A stretch of 34,243 bases of DNA from Desulfocapsa sp. (GTDB taxonomy: Bacteria > Desulfobacterota > Desulfobulbia > Desulfobulbales > Desulfocapsaceae): NCBI GenBank assembly GCA_016765495.1, contig JAESPV010000011.1, forward strand, positions 4,517-38,759, in the 5' to 3' direction. The notes below the pieces were generated by a model. The model searched no databases and was not told the DNA's origin. It saw nothing but the letters and a program-made list of their open reading frames with translations. Made by a program: the position numbers and the translations under genes. This document shows, piece by piece, positions 1 through 7,447 of the stretch (its first letter is position 1; each line of letters starts with the position of its first letter).

Positions 1-140
1 CCAGAGAAGAATTTATTGCCCTGGCGGCCTCTGAAGGATATGACTTTACCATCGAGGAACTTGATGCGATTCTTAAAGAGTCTGGCGATGTTTTTGAAAA
101 AAACGGCAATCCCCCAAAACGATCAATATGGTGGGCATAA
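1..140 (+). CDS. Nif11-like leader peptide domain protein (3' end only)
   Basis: The gene enters from the left edge; the reading frame begins at base 3 and stops at TAA 138-140. The visible 45 residues contain the C-terminal half of a Nif11 domain (FIALAASEGYDFTIEELDAI), the helix-turn-helix-like pattern seen in Nif11-type leader peptides of ribosomally made peptides. After the domain come only about 20 residues, ending KRSIWWA. There is no visible Gly-Gly cleavage motif and no Cys/Ser/Thr-rich core, so it may be a stand-alone Nif11 protein or a precursor with a very short Trp-containing core. The 5' part and any modification genes lie outside the window. The family match is good; the function is inference. 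Confidence 0.75.
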   Translation, partial: REEFIALAASEGYDFTIEELDAILKESGDVFEKNGNPPKRSIWWA

Positions 141-173
141 AAGGAACCAGGAAACCAAACAATCAGGAACAGG

Positions 174-208
174 ACGAGGCAATTGAATCAGGAATTCAAT
201 TGCCTCGT
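174..208 (+). terminator. Strong hairpin after the Nif11-like gene, probable terminator
   Basis: A perfect 15-bp stem (174-188 pairs with 194-208) encloses the 5-base loop CAGGA, 33 bases after the stop codon at 140. The following bases are TGCATT rather than a clean T-run, so intrinsic termination is likely but may be weak. It could instead stabilise the mRNA 3' end. Confidence 0.55.
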
Positions 209-489
209 TGCATTAGGAATAAGGCTATGCAGAATATTTTTTAACTGTTTGATTGCAACTCCTGGTAAGTCAACTTTGACTGAAGACAACTCAGTATTTA
301 TCTCCTACAATATCAGAAAAACAACTAGTTTCACTTGTTGAGAAGTCGTAATATCTGTGGTTAATTCAAATTTTACTTTAGTAGCTCTTCCAACCTCAAA
401 TTCAGAATGTATGTAATAGTGCATCAGACTTTTATTGGTAGCTGAGAAAAGCTATATTGCTTTTGGTAAAGGCTGGGGGGATTTGGATC
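209..489. other. Gene-poor stretch, nothing recognised
   Basis: AT-rich sequence between the hairpin and the next small ORF. I see no RNA gene, no coding frame of useful length and no clear promoter. A G-rich run at 474-480 could act as the ribosome-binding site of the ORF at 490. Confidence 0.4.
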
Positions 490-621
490 ATGTCAAGCAT
501 TACTTTCGATAACACTTCTGATCTTTCTATCAATCCTGAAACAGTATCTTCTGTGCCAGGTTATCTCAATGATGAAGTTCCAGGTGATACTATAGAAGAG
601 AAATCAGAACCACTGATCTAA
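490..621 (+). CDS. Possible 43-residue hypothetical protein
   Basis: ATG 490 opens a 43-codon frame to TAA 619-621, preceded by a G-rich run about 9 bases upstream that could be a ribosome-binding site. The peptide is acidic (many Asp and Glu), has no Cys and no membrane segment, and matches no family I know. It contains INPETVSSVPG, loosely like DPAINPEVL in the next ORF, but the two are in different frames. It could be the N-terminal remnant of a frameshifted gene with the following ORF, a real small peptide, or chance. Confidence 0.3.
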   Translation: MSSITFDNTSDLSINPETVSSVPGYLNDEVPGDTIEEKSEPLI

Positions 622-705
622 ATCATAAAAGAACAGGTTGGGGGCCGTTATCCCTACTATAAGTGAAAGACGAACACGCCTTCAGCTAGATCCTGCAATA
701 AATCC

Positions 706-710
706 AGAGG
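706..710 (+). promoter_or_regulatory. Ribosome-binding site deciding the start at 716
   Basis: AGAGG followed by five bases and ATG 716. This favours ATG 716 over the in-frame TTG at 638, which has only a weak AGG immediately before it. Confidence 0.4.
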
Positions 711-715
711 TATTA

Positions 716-871
716 ATGGAAAAAAGGAAAATCAAAAGCGATGTCACTGATGTTTTCCGTTACACCGAAGAAGGTGAAAAAAATAACAAAATTGTACTTT
801 CTCAGAAATATTGTATAAAAATGCTGATAGAAATAGGGGCAGAGCACAATGCACTGCATGCTGTTGTTTGA
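716..871 (+). CDS. Possible 51-residue hypothetical protein
   Basis: From ATG 716 the frame encodes 51 residues. It is Lys/Glu-rich at the start (MEKRKIKSDVTDVFRYTEEG), then has a short amphipathic stretch (KYCIKMLIEIGAEHNALHAVV). The frame is open upstream to TTG 638, which would give 77 residues. No domain is recognised. It may be a genuine small gene, or a gene remnant together with the ORF at 490-621, since this end of the window is poor in long ORFs. It is upstream of and in the same direction as the lipoprotein gene, separated by 184 bases in which I see nothing. Confidence 0.35.
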   Translation: MEKRKIKSDVTDVFRYTEEGEKNNKIVLSQKYCIKMLIEIGAEHNALHAVV

Positions 872-1055
872 GGATAAGGACGGTCTGCTCCTGATTTTTA
901 TTCCAATCATCAGATGTTTTGAGATGGTATAAGGCGTACTTGTTTTTGTTGAATTGCAGCCAGATAAACTTTTTATTTCCTCAGGTTAAAGTTATTATGT
1001 GGCGCATTTTCAATAATAAAGCACCTGGTCACTAATCACCAAAAGAGGATTGACA

Positions 1056-1403
1056 ATGGTTGAGATGGTTCTTCAAAAAGCATTCCTGGTAATGGTAGTG
1101 GTAACAGGTTTAGCTCTTTCTTCATGCTATTCCGCCAGTAATCCTTATGAAAATCATACGGATTACCGAGAACTTCAATACAACTACGGTAAACATTACA
1201 AATGGAATTATTATTACGATCCCTTTTCGTTTCGCTATCCCTATGAATACCGGTACGACCGAAGGCACTACTATAAAAATAGATATTATAGAGGCAAGCG
1301 CCATCAATACCGGCAGCATTACAGGAGACCGTATAATGACTATCGCTACAATAGACCTCATAGAAATCGTCAACAGAAGCGACGTTTCCAATACAAACAT
1401 TGA
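1056..1403 (+). CDS. Small Tyr/Arg/His-rich lipoprotein
   Basis: 115 residues. The N-terminus is a lipoprotein signal: a hydrophobic run (FLVMVVVTGLALSSC) with lipobox L-S-S-C, so the mature protein should begin at the lipidated Cys. Everything after residue 30 is low complexity and dominated by Tyr, Arg, His and Asn (such as RYDRRHYYKNRYYRGKRHQ), strongly basic, with no recognisable fold. ATG 1056 is preferred over TTG 1050 because AGAGGA (1044-1049) lies 6 bases before it. Similar Tyr/Arg-rich small envelope proteins are common orphans; the role is unknown. The next gene also encodes an exported protein. Confidence 0.65.
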   Translation: MVEMVLQKAFLVMVVVTGLALSSCYSASNPYENHTDYRELQYNYGKHYKWNYYYDPFSFRYPYEYRYDRRHYYKNRYYRGKRHQYRQHYRRPYNDYRYNRPHRNRQQKRRFQYKH

Positions 1404-1491
1404 CACAGGCCAACACTAAAGCTTTCCGAAATAATGGTCTGATCAAGTATGCGATATCGATTACTCACTTTGTAAAGAGAGGAATAAGTTC

Positions 1492-2949
1492 ATGAAGATA
1501 TGGAAAAAAATAGCGCAGACTCTGATGTGTGTTGTTGTCTTAGCAGGTTCCGTTATCCATGCACGAGAAATAACGTGGGACGAGATGAATGGATCAGTTT
1601 TTTCCCTTAACCGTTCCGGAAAATACGAAGAAGCCATCGAAGTCGCCCACATGGCCTTACAATTAGCCGAAAAAAAGAACGGCTCGGAACATCCAGATGT
1701 GGCATTGTCTTTAAGCAGTTTAGCGGAGCTTCACTATTTAAAAGGTGACTATACCCAAGCCGAAATCTTTTATGAACAAGCCCTTACCGTCGATGAAAAA
1801 GCATTGGGAAAAGAGCACCAGGTTGTTGCCATCGATCTTAACAATTTGGGTTTTATATATTTCTCTCAAGGAAAACTGGACAAAGCGGAATCCCTGTATA
1901 AACGTGCTCTGGCGATTGATGAAAAGGAGTCGAACAAGGATAAGAACCTATTGGTTGCCACAGATCTTGACAACCTGGGCGGGCTCTATCTTGAACAGAG
2001 ACGATTTGACGATGCAGAAATCGTTTTCAACAGGGCCCTGAAAATCAGAGAAAAAGTGTTTGGTAGAAAACATCAGGATGTGGCAATATCACTGAACAAT
2101 CTTGCCGGACTGCACCATGCCCGGCACCAGGACAAAAAAGCCGAAACTCTTTTCAAACAGGCTCTGGCCATGAATGAAACAGTTCTGGGAGAAGACCACC
2201 CTGCTACAGCAATGGCCAAGGGCAACTTGGCAGAATTCTATTTTTCGCAAGGAAAATATTCAGAAGCTGAACTGCTGTATCAACAGACTCTGGTCATCGA
2301 TGAGAAAGCTTTTAGCAAAGAACATCAAAAAGTTGCCACCGACCTTAGTAATCTTGCCGAGGTTTATGTTGCACAAAAGAATTTTTTGGAGGCGGAAGGT
2401 CTTTTCAAAAAAGCGCTGGCTATTCGTGAAAAGACACTGGGGGAAAATCATCTGCATACGGCTTTATCTTTAAACAGCCTGGCCAGCCTCTATTTTGACC
2501 AGGAAAAATATTCACAGGCTGAGCCTCTTTGCAAAAGAGTACTTCAAATAGAAGGAAAAATACTTGGCAAGAATCATCCTGATGTGGCAACTACTCTTTC
2601 TAACCTGGCAGAGCTTTATTTTCTTTTAGGGAAATTAAACGAAGCAGAATCCCTTTGCAGGCAGGCAATGACCATAAATAAAAAAACATTCGGAGAAAAT
2701 TATCCGGCAAGCGCCCTGGATAAAAGCATGCTGGGCAAGATTTATGTGCAGCAGGGAAAGTATCATGAAGCTGAGCTGTATTTACAACAGGCCTTATCAA
2801 CACTTGAAAAAATAAATGGATCTGACCACCCGGATGTTGCAATCGTGCTCGGGGACATGTCGGTGCTCTATTATAAAACAGGCCGGGATGAACTGGCTGC
2901 GTCTATGCGGAAGCGTGCTGGAACTATTCGTGACAACAGTTTTAAATGA
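1492..2949 (+). CDS. Exported protein with about eleven kinesin-light-chain-type TPR repeats
   Basis: 485 residues. Residues 1-24 form a signal peptide ending VIHA, so the protein is probably periplasmic. The rest is almost entirely 42-residue TPR units of the kinesin-light-chain type, with the recurring pattern (HPDVA, then LNNLAELYF, then GKYxEAExLYKRALAIxEK). I count one partial and ten fuller repeats from about residue 35 to 480. Such arrays are protein-binding scaffolds; no catalytic domain is attached. The AGAGGAA before ATG 1492 supports the start. It follows the small lipoprotein by 88 bases in the same direction and may share its transcript. The partner protein cannot be deduced. Confidence 0.88.
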   Translation: MKIWKKIAQTLMCVVVLAGSVIHAREITWDEMNGSVFSLNRSGKYEEAIEVAHMALQLAEKKNGSEHPDVALSLSSLAELHYLKGDYTQAEIFYEQALTVDEKALGKEHQVVAIDLNNLGFIYFSQGKLDKAESLYKRALAIDEKESNKDKNLLVATDLDNLGGLYLEQRRFDDAEIVFNRALKIREKVFGRKHQDVAISLNNLAGLHHARHQDKKAETLFKQALAMNETVLGEDHPATAMAKGNLAEFYFSQGKYSEAELLYQQTLVIDEKAFSKEHQKVATDLSNLAEVYVAQKNFLEAEGLFKKALAIREKTLGENHLHTALSLNSLASLYFDQEKYSQAEPLCKRVLQIEGKILGKNHPDVATTLSNLAELYFLLGKLNEAESLCRQAMTINKKTFGENYPASALDKSMLGKIYVQQGKYHEAELYLQQALSTLEKINGSDHPDVAIVLGDMSVLYYKTGRDELAASMRKRAGTIRDNSFK

Positions 2950-3069
2950 TAAACAAGATGATGATTGTCGTTAATCGCACATTTGGATATGTCCTCAATT
3001 CCTGACTCCATCCATGTCCAGCAGGTGATGCAAGCCATACCTTCAACTCAATATTAGAGAGATATCCAC

Positions 3070-3402
3070 TTGTTTGAGCTAAAAACCATAACGTTATTCT
3101 TAATTACTGCGGTGGCAGAAATCGCAGGGTGCTATCTTTCGTACCTGTGGCTCAAGGAAGGAAAAAGTATCTATTTACTTATTCCTGCCGCTTTGAGTCT
3201 GGCACTTTTCGCATGGTTACTCTCCCTTCACCCAACAGCTGCAGGAAGAGTCTATGCTGCGTACGGCGGAGTTTATGTGTTTGTCGCCATTCTGTGGCTC
3301 TGGGGGGTAGATGGCATCAAACCCACCAACTGGGATGTTGTCGGGGTCTCGGTTGTTCTAGCTGGGATGGCAATTATTATGTTTGCACCAAGAAATGTGT
3401 AA
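3070..3402 (+). CDS. YnfA/UPF0060 family inner-membrane protein
   Basis: 110 residues, the usual length of the family, with four predicted membrane segments (about residues 5-27, 34-52, 64-82 and 88-106). The match to the YnfA family is clear from [22 protein letters not shown] and the flanking Trp-rich segments. The family is distantly related to small multidrug-resistance-type transporters; its physiological role is not settled. The start is a TTG codon at 3070 with AGAGAG a short distance upstream, and the N-terminus aligns with the expected family start. It converges on the HD-domain gene. Confidence 0.88.
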   Translation: MFELKTITLFLITAVAEIAGCYLSYLWLKEGKSIYLLIPAALSLALFAWLLSLHPTAAGRVYAAYGGVYVFVAILWLWGVDGIKPTNWDVVGVSVVLAGMAIIMFAPRNV

Positions 3403-3568
3403 CAAGGTGCTCGTTCGGACGCTAAAATATGGAGAAGTCTAAAGGGGGAGAGATCTATTTTTACTATATTTACAGTTGATTTACCTGAGGAGCTTCGCAA
3501 AGAGACATTCCCCCCCCCATTCAAACTAAAACCAGGAGCTTATCCGAGAAGACAGATGCGAGAAAGCG

Positions 3569-4177
3569 TTACACTATTTGCAGCCGATCACCGGAAACAG
3601 ACAAACTCTCTCTGACGGCCGTTTGAAGGCTGTCAGCTGTGGTTTCAATAGCTGAGAAGATAAACATTTCAAGCTGCCTGCATTGTTCAAAATTTTCCCT
3701 GATAAGACTGTGACGTTTGGCGTCATTGTTTCCATAGCGTTCAAGGATATACTCCAGCCGCTCCTCGATGGAAACAATCTCATCGTGTCGAACCCGTTTG
3801 TCTGCGTAATAGACCAGTTCTTTGGCGAGAAAATACCCTTTGTCATAGCGGGCTATGGAAAATTCTGTGAGAACAACATGCTCCCGTACCACCTCGGCGA
3901 CTGCCGGGTAGCCAAGTTCCAGGCAGATATCTCTACCGCGTTTTGCATGGTCACAGCGGTTTTTCAGACAGGGCGTCTTGGCAATATCATGGAGTAAAGC
4001 TCCGGCAAGTACCAGCTTGTCTGAGGGGACAATGGATTTTTCTTTCGGGGAATCTATCAGTCCTTGAAGCAGGACTTGAGCCACCCGGGCAACCATGATG
4101 GAATGGGCCCGGATGTTATCAAGCATGGCGTACTCATTCATCAGCGAGTAGCACTGTTGGATCGTGGGAATTGACAC
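3569..4177 (-). CDS. HD-domain phosphohydrolase-like protein, last gene of the heme operon
   Basis: 202 residues carrying an HD superfamily metal-binding set: His25, His63-Asp64 (in LLHDIAK), His77, His100 and Asp126 (YYADKRV), all in family order. This predicts a metal-dependent phosphohydrolase or nucleotidase; the substrate is unknown. The start is GTG at 4177 with no good ribosome-binding site. It begins 12 bases after the hemE stop, so translation is probably coupled to hemE. The N-terminal stretch (IPTIQQCYSLMNEYAMLDNIRAHS) fits the usual start of this HD subfamily, which supports GTG over the internal ATGs. A link to porphyrin metabolism rests only on the operon. Confidence 0.8.
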   Translation of the reverse strand: MSIPTIQQCYSLMNEYAMLDNIRAHSIMVARVAQVLLQGLIDSPKEKSIVPSDKLVLAGALLHDIAKTPCLKNRCDHAKRGRDICLELGYPAVAEVVREHVVLTEFSIARYDKGYFLAKELVYYADKRVRHDEIVSIEERLEYILERYGNNDAKRHSLIRENFEQCRQLEMFIFSAIETTADSLQTAVRESLSVSGDRLQIV

Positions 4178-4189
4178 TGTTTTGTGGTA

Positions 4190-5209
4190 TTATTTTTGAC
4201 TCAGCTCATGTACAAATTCTACAGCAGATTTTGCTTGATCCGGCGGGGTGAACTGATGGATACCATGACCAAGGTTGAAAATATGACCCTTTGCATCTTT
4301 TGCATCATCAAGGATTCGTCCGATACGTTTTTTGAGTTCAACTTTTGGCAGTAACAGAGAGAACGGATCAAGGTTGCCCTGTACTGCAACGTTTCCGATG
4401 CGTTTGATGGCATCACCTATGTTAATGCGCCAATCCAGGCCGAGTACGTTGGCTCCTGAAGATTCGGACATCTCAAGCAGTGTGGCACCATTGTTGGCAA
4501 AATAGATAATGGGAAGTCCGGTGTCCTGAAGATCACGGATAATTTCCTGCACGTAGGGAAGGGCAAAGGTCTTAAAGTCACAGGGAGCAAGGACTCCAGC
4601 CCATGAATCAAATATTTGCAGAGCCTGGGCTCCAGCTTTTGCCTGAGCTTTCAGATAAAGAGTGGTGGTGTCGGTTATCTTTCTCATCATATTGTGAAAG
4701 AGTTCCGGGTTGGTGTACATCATTTTCTTTGTTTCCCAGAACACCTTGGACGAGCCTCCTTCGATGAGGTAGGTGGCACAGGTAAAGGGCGCTCCGGAGA
4801 ATCCGATAAGTGGAACATTGAGTTCTTTACGCAGGAGGCCAATGGTGTCCATGACAAACCCTGTGTGCTCTTCGGGATCAGGTACGATAAGTTTGTCGAG
4901 ATCGGCCTGATTCCTGATGGGTTCTGGAAACACAGGGCCATGGCCTTCATGAAATTCCAATGGTGCTCCCATTGCTTCCAGTGGAATAAGGATGTCCGAG
5001 AAAAGGATGGCTGCATCAACATTCAAGATATCAATTGGTTGCAGAGTTACTTCGACGCAAAGTTCAGGTGTCTTGCATAATTCAAGAAATGTGACTTTTC
5101 CCCGCACCTTCTGGTACTCTGGCAGGTAGCGACCTGCTTGACGCATGATCCAGATTGGGGTGTAATCAGTTTTCTCGCCTCGACAAGCTTTTAAAAATGT
5201 ATCATTCAT
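4190..5209 (-). CDS. hemE: Uroporphyrinogen III decarboxylase
   Basis: 339 residues, the standard length. The enzyme removes four carboxyl groups from the acetate side chains of uroporphyrinogen III to give coproporphyrinogen III, in the cytoplasm. Family residues are present: Arg23 and Arg27 in RQAGRYLPEY, Asp72 in FSDIL, Tyr147 in ATYLIEGG, Ser202 in DSWAG and His315 in NLGHGIH. ATG 5209 gives the expected N-terminus although no clear Shine-Dalgarno sequence precedes it; a small hairpin lies just upstream. It is second in a minus-strand set, 50 bases after the AhbD-like gene and 12 bases before the HD gene. Confidence 0.96.
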   Translation of the reverse strand: MNDTFLKACRGEKTDYTPIWIMRQAGRYLPEYQKVRGKVTFLELCKTPELCVEVTLQPIDILNVDAAILFSDILIPLEAMGAPLEFHEGHGPVFPEPIRNQADLDKLIVPDPEEHTGFVMDTIGLLRKELNVPLIGFSGAPFTCATYLIEGGSSKVFWETKKMMYTNPELFHNMMRKITDTTTLYLKAQAKAGAQALQIFDSWAGVLAPCDFKTFALPYVQEIIRDLQDTGLPIIYFANNGATLLEMSESSGANVLGLDWRINIGDAIKRIGNVAVQGNLDPFSLLLPKVELKKRIGRILDDAKDAKGHIFNLGHGIHQFTPPDQAKSAVEFVHELSQK

Positions 5210-5217
5210 AATTGTTT

Positions 5218-5236
5218 AAAACTGCTAAGCAGTTTT
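5218..5236 (-). promoter_or_regulatory. Small hairpin between the ahbD-like gene and hemE
   Basis: An 8-bp perfect stem (AAAACTGC with GCAGTTTT) around a 3-base loop sits about 8 bases before the hemE start, where a ribosome-binding site would be expected. It could attenuate or modulate hemE expression, or be incidental. There is no T-run long enough to call a terminator on the minus strand. Confidence 0.3.
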
Positions 5237-5259
5237 TCCTTGATGTGTGAGGGATGTTT

Positions 5260-6351
5260 TTATTCGCTTTGGGAGGTGTGTGTTTGTTGTTTTTTTCTAA
5301 TGCTGCGTGGTATATAATTGCAAAACGGTTCCTGTGCCAGATAGTCGCCGCTCATGGCATACGCACGAGCCCTGCATCCACCACAGACATTCACATATTC
5401 ACACACCCCACAGTTGTCCTTATATCCTTTAAAGTTACGCATCTCAGCAAAGAGTTTGGAATCTTCCCAAATTTCCTTAAAGGGTTGTTTGTACAAGTTA
5501 CCGGCAGATTTTGGAAAGTAACTACAGGGGAGCACATCAAGGTCAACATCGATTAAACAGATGAGCTGGCCTGCCAGACATCCCTTAGAGCCACCTGTGG
5601 AAAATTTCAGGTTGCGGCGTTTAAAGGTACTCCCTTCTTCTTTGGCCTTCTGGCGCACGATTCGATAATAATGTGGCGCGCATGTGGGGCGGGTAAGAAG
5701 CTCATCGTCATTCTTTTCAATTTCATAATGCCACTCAAGGATTTCATCGTAGAGATCAACAGGAATGAGTTCTTCCATGATATCTTCACCACGTCCGGTG
5801 GGCACAATCATAAACATGTACCAGGCGGTGGCTCCAAGACTTTTTACAAGTTTGTAAATCTCAGGGATTTCTTCCCGGTTTCGCACTGTAAACGATGAGT
5901 TGATCAGAAAAGGAATACCATATTCATTAAAAAGTTTAATGGCATTCATGGTTCCGTCAAAGGCACCTTTCTGGTTACGAAAATCATCATGGGTTTCAGC
6001 TTTTGCACCATCCAGGCTAAGCGACACCATCTTGATGTCGGCATCTATAATCTTTTTACAGATATCTGCGGTTACCAAGGTTCCATTGGTGGCCAGACAC
6101 ATTCGCAATCCCTTTGATCCACCATGTTTGGCAATATCAAACACATCTTCACGAAGCAGTGGTTCACCGCCTGAGAGAACGATCACAGGGGATGCATAGG
6201 AGGCAATGTCATCAATGACGCGTTTTGCCTCAGCAAAAGAAAAATCCGGATGCCCTTTGACGGCAAGCTCAGAAGACGAACGGCAGTGTACACATTTTAA
6301 GTTACAACGCCTGGTTATCTCCCAGGCTATCCATTTGGGTTCAAATTCCAT
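5260..6351 (-). CDS. ahbD: AhbD-like heme b synthase (radical SAM/SPASM)
   Basis: 363 residues. The N-terminal radical SAM motif is Cys16-Asn-Leu-Lys-Cys20-Val-His-Cys23; a C-terminal SPASM-type cluster region has Cys314, 317, 323, 326 and 344 ([19 protein letters not shown]). The internal block [18 protein letters not shown] and the opening [13 protein letters not shown] are features I associate with AhbD, which oxidatively decarboxylates two propionates of Fe-coproporphyrin III to vinyls, making heme b. NirJ, AhbC and other PqqE-type SPASM proteins are relatives and cannot be wholly excluded. ATG 6351 follows AAGGAG by 5 bases on the minus strand. It is the first gene of the set with hemE and the HD gene. 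Confidence 0.8.
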   Translation of the reverse strand: MEFEPKWIAWEITRRCNLKCVHCRSSSELAVKGHPDFSFAEAKRVIDDIASYASPVIVLSGGEPLLREDVFDIAKHGGSKGLRMCLATNGTLVTADICKKIIDADIKMVSLSLDGAKAETHDDFRNQKGAFDGTMNAIKLFNEYGIPFLINSSFTVRNREEIPEIYKLVKSLGATAWYMFMIVPTGRGEDIMEELIPVDLYDEILEWHYEIEKNDDELLTRPTCAPHYYRIVRQKAKEEGSTFKRRNLKFSTGGSKGCLAGQLICLIDVDLDVLPCSYFPKSAGNLYKQPFKEIWEDSKLFAEMRNFKGYKDNCGVCEYVNVCGGCRARAYAMSGDYLAQEPFCNYIPRSIRKKQQTHTSQSE

Positions 6352-6502
6352 TATGCTCCTTCTCCGGTGGGTGAAAAATGAAAACGATGGTGCATACTAT
6401 ATTGGGTTTTTATCCAAGATGAAAGGCAAAAAAGTACCATTGTGGCTACTTGACAAGGAAAATAGTGCTACTTATTGTTGATTGCGTTACCAAAAATTAA
6501 AA

Positions 6503-6600
6503 AGAGAATGTCTAACACTGGTGAACAATAAGTAAACCAGTATAAGTACTCTGTTAGAATGATTTCTTTGGAGAACGTTTCTAAACGCAGACTCCTGGAA
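6503..6600. repeat. Intergenic element, copy 1 (upstream of grpE)
   Basis: The stretch 6503-6543 and the block 6562-6600 recur with the same order and orientation at 29786-29823 and 29869-29904. The first block shares roughly 30 of 35 positions, including CTAACACTGGTG and CCAGTAT. Within this copy an outer inverted repeat TCTAAC (6511-6516) / GTTAGA (6553-6558) encloses an inner ACTGGT / ACCAGT pair. It has no protein-coding content of its own; an apparent 5' extension of grpE back to 6559 is just this element read in frame. Confidence 0.6.
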
Positions 6601-6665
6601 AAAATTCTGCAAGGTACTAAAGCAGTAGTGGGTCTTGTGGCTCGTTCACTGTTTACTATATATAT

Positions 6666-6670
6666 GGAGG
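6666..6670 (+). promoter_or_regulatory. Ribosome-binding site deciding the grpE start
   Basis: GGAGG with a 5-base spacer before GTG 6676. It argues against the in-frame ATG 6664, which overlaps the site, and against ATG 6559. Confidence 0.6.
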
Positions 6671-6675
6671 ATTTG

Positions 6676-7281
6676 GTGAGCGAAGATAAGAAACAGGAAC
6701 AAGAATTGGAAGGTGTTAAGCCCATCGGTGAAGGTCGGTCTGGTGCAGGAAAAATTGCTGCTGCCGATGCTGTTGAAAAAGAAGAAGGCAAAGAAAAAAG
6801 TCTTGAAGAACAGCTTGCGGATGCTTTAGCTGACGCCGCAGAGCAGAAAGATTTGAAATTGCGGCTGGCTGCAGAATTTGAAAATTATAAAAAACGGATG
6901 ATGCGTGAGAAGATCACGGCTATGAAATATGCAGGTGAGCCTGTCTTGCGTGAAATTCTTGCAACAGTGGATAATCTTGAACGTGCAATTGATCAGGGCC
7001 AGGCAGAAGGTGTCGAGGCAGAACAGAGGTTGTCGTCCCTTCTTGAAGGAGTGCAGTTGACTTTGAAAAGTCTCATGACCACCCTTGAAAAATTTGAAGT
7101 AAAGCCCATTGAAAGTATGGGCAAACCTTTTGATCCAACGAATCATGAAGCATTAACCATGGAGCCAAGCGACACGGTGCCGGTCAATCATATCTTGAAT
7201 GTGTTTGAGAAAGGGTATCAGTACAAAGATCGTCTTCTTCGTGCGGCGAAGGTAATTGTCTCTGCAGGAGATAAGGAATAA
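6676..7281 (+). CDS. grpE: GrpE nucleotide-exchange factor
   Basis: 201 residues from GTG 6676. GrpE drives ADP release from DnaK in the cytoplasmic Hsp70 cycle. The N-terminal 50 residues are charged and disordered, followed by the long coiled-coil helix (about 55-110, LRLAAEFENYKKRMMRE) and the C-terminal beta domain with the family signature (VPVNHILNVFEKGYQYKDR, ending LLRAAKVIVS). It lies 166 bases before dnaK in the same direction. No hrcA precedes it, unlike many bacteria, and I find no CIRCE operator (TTAGCACTC-N9-GAGTGCTAA) upstream, so heat-shock control is presumably by a sigma factor or another repressor. Confidence 0.95.
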   Translation: MSEDKKQEQELEGVKPIGEGRSGAGKIAAADAVEKEEGKEKSLEEQLADALADAAEQKDLKLRLAAEFENYKKRMMREKITAMKYAGEPVLREILATVDNLERAIDQGQAEGVEAEQRLSSLLEGVQLTLKSLMTTLEKFEVKPIESMGKPFDPTNHEALTMEPSDTVPVNHILNVFEKGYQYKDRLLRAAKVIVSAGDKE

Positions 7282-7398
7282 CAAAAAATCTTCAGAGAAT
7301 AGCTGGCTTCATGCTTGACAAAAGCAGGATGATGAGCAGTGTAGCAAGTGCTGTAGCGAATAAAAAAACAATTAAAAAGAGAACATAGAATACATCGT

Positions 7399-7426
7399 TT
7401 GACAAGATGCAAGCGGTTTTTATGCT
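7399..7426 (+). promoter_or_regulatory. Possible sigma-70-like promoter before dnaK
   Basis: TTGACA (7399-7404), 16 bases, TATGCT (7421-7426). Transcription would start only about 15 bases before the dnaK ATG, overlapping the AAGGAGA ribosome site, which makes it doubtful; dnaK is probably also read from upstream of grpE. Confidence 0.25.
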
Positions 7427-7447
7427 TTGATATAAGGAGAGAATGAA

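Noticed and set aside
638..715. TTG start giving a 77-residue version of the ORF at 716-871
   Set aside because: Weak ribosome site; ATG 716 has AGAGG at good spacing. The upstream codons show no recognisable sequence.
1036..1446. Minus-strand 136-residue frame across the lipoprotein gene
   Set aside because: Antisense shadow of low-complexity Tyr/Arg codons; the plus strand has a lipobox and a ribosome site.
4616..5080. Plus-strand 154-residue frame inside hemE
   Set aside because: Opposite strand of hemE, whose catalytic residues are all present; no family resemblance of its own.
6559..6675. 5' extension of grpE to ATG 6559
   Set aside because: It lies in the intergenic repeat element, and GGAGG at 6666 points to GTG 6676.
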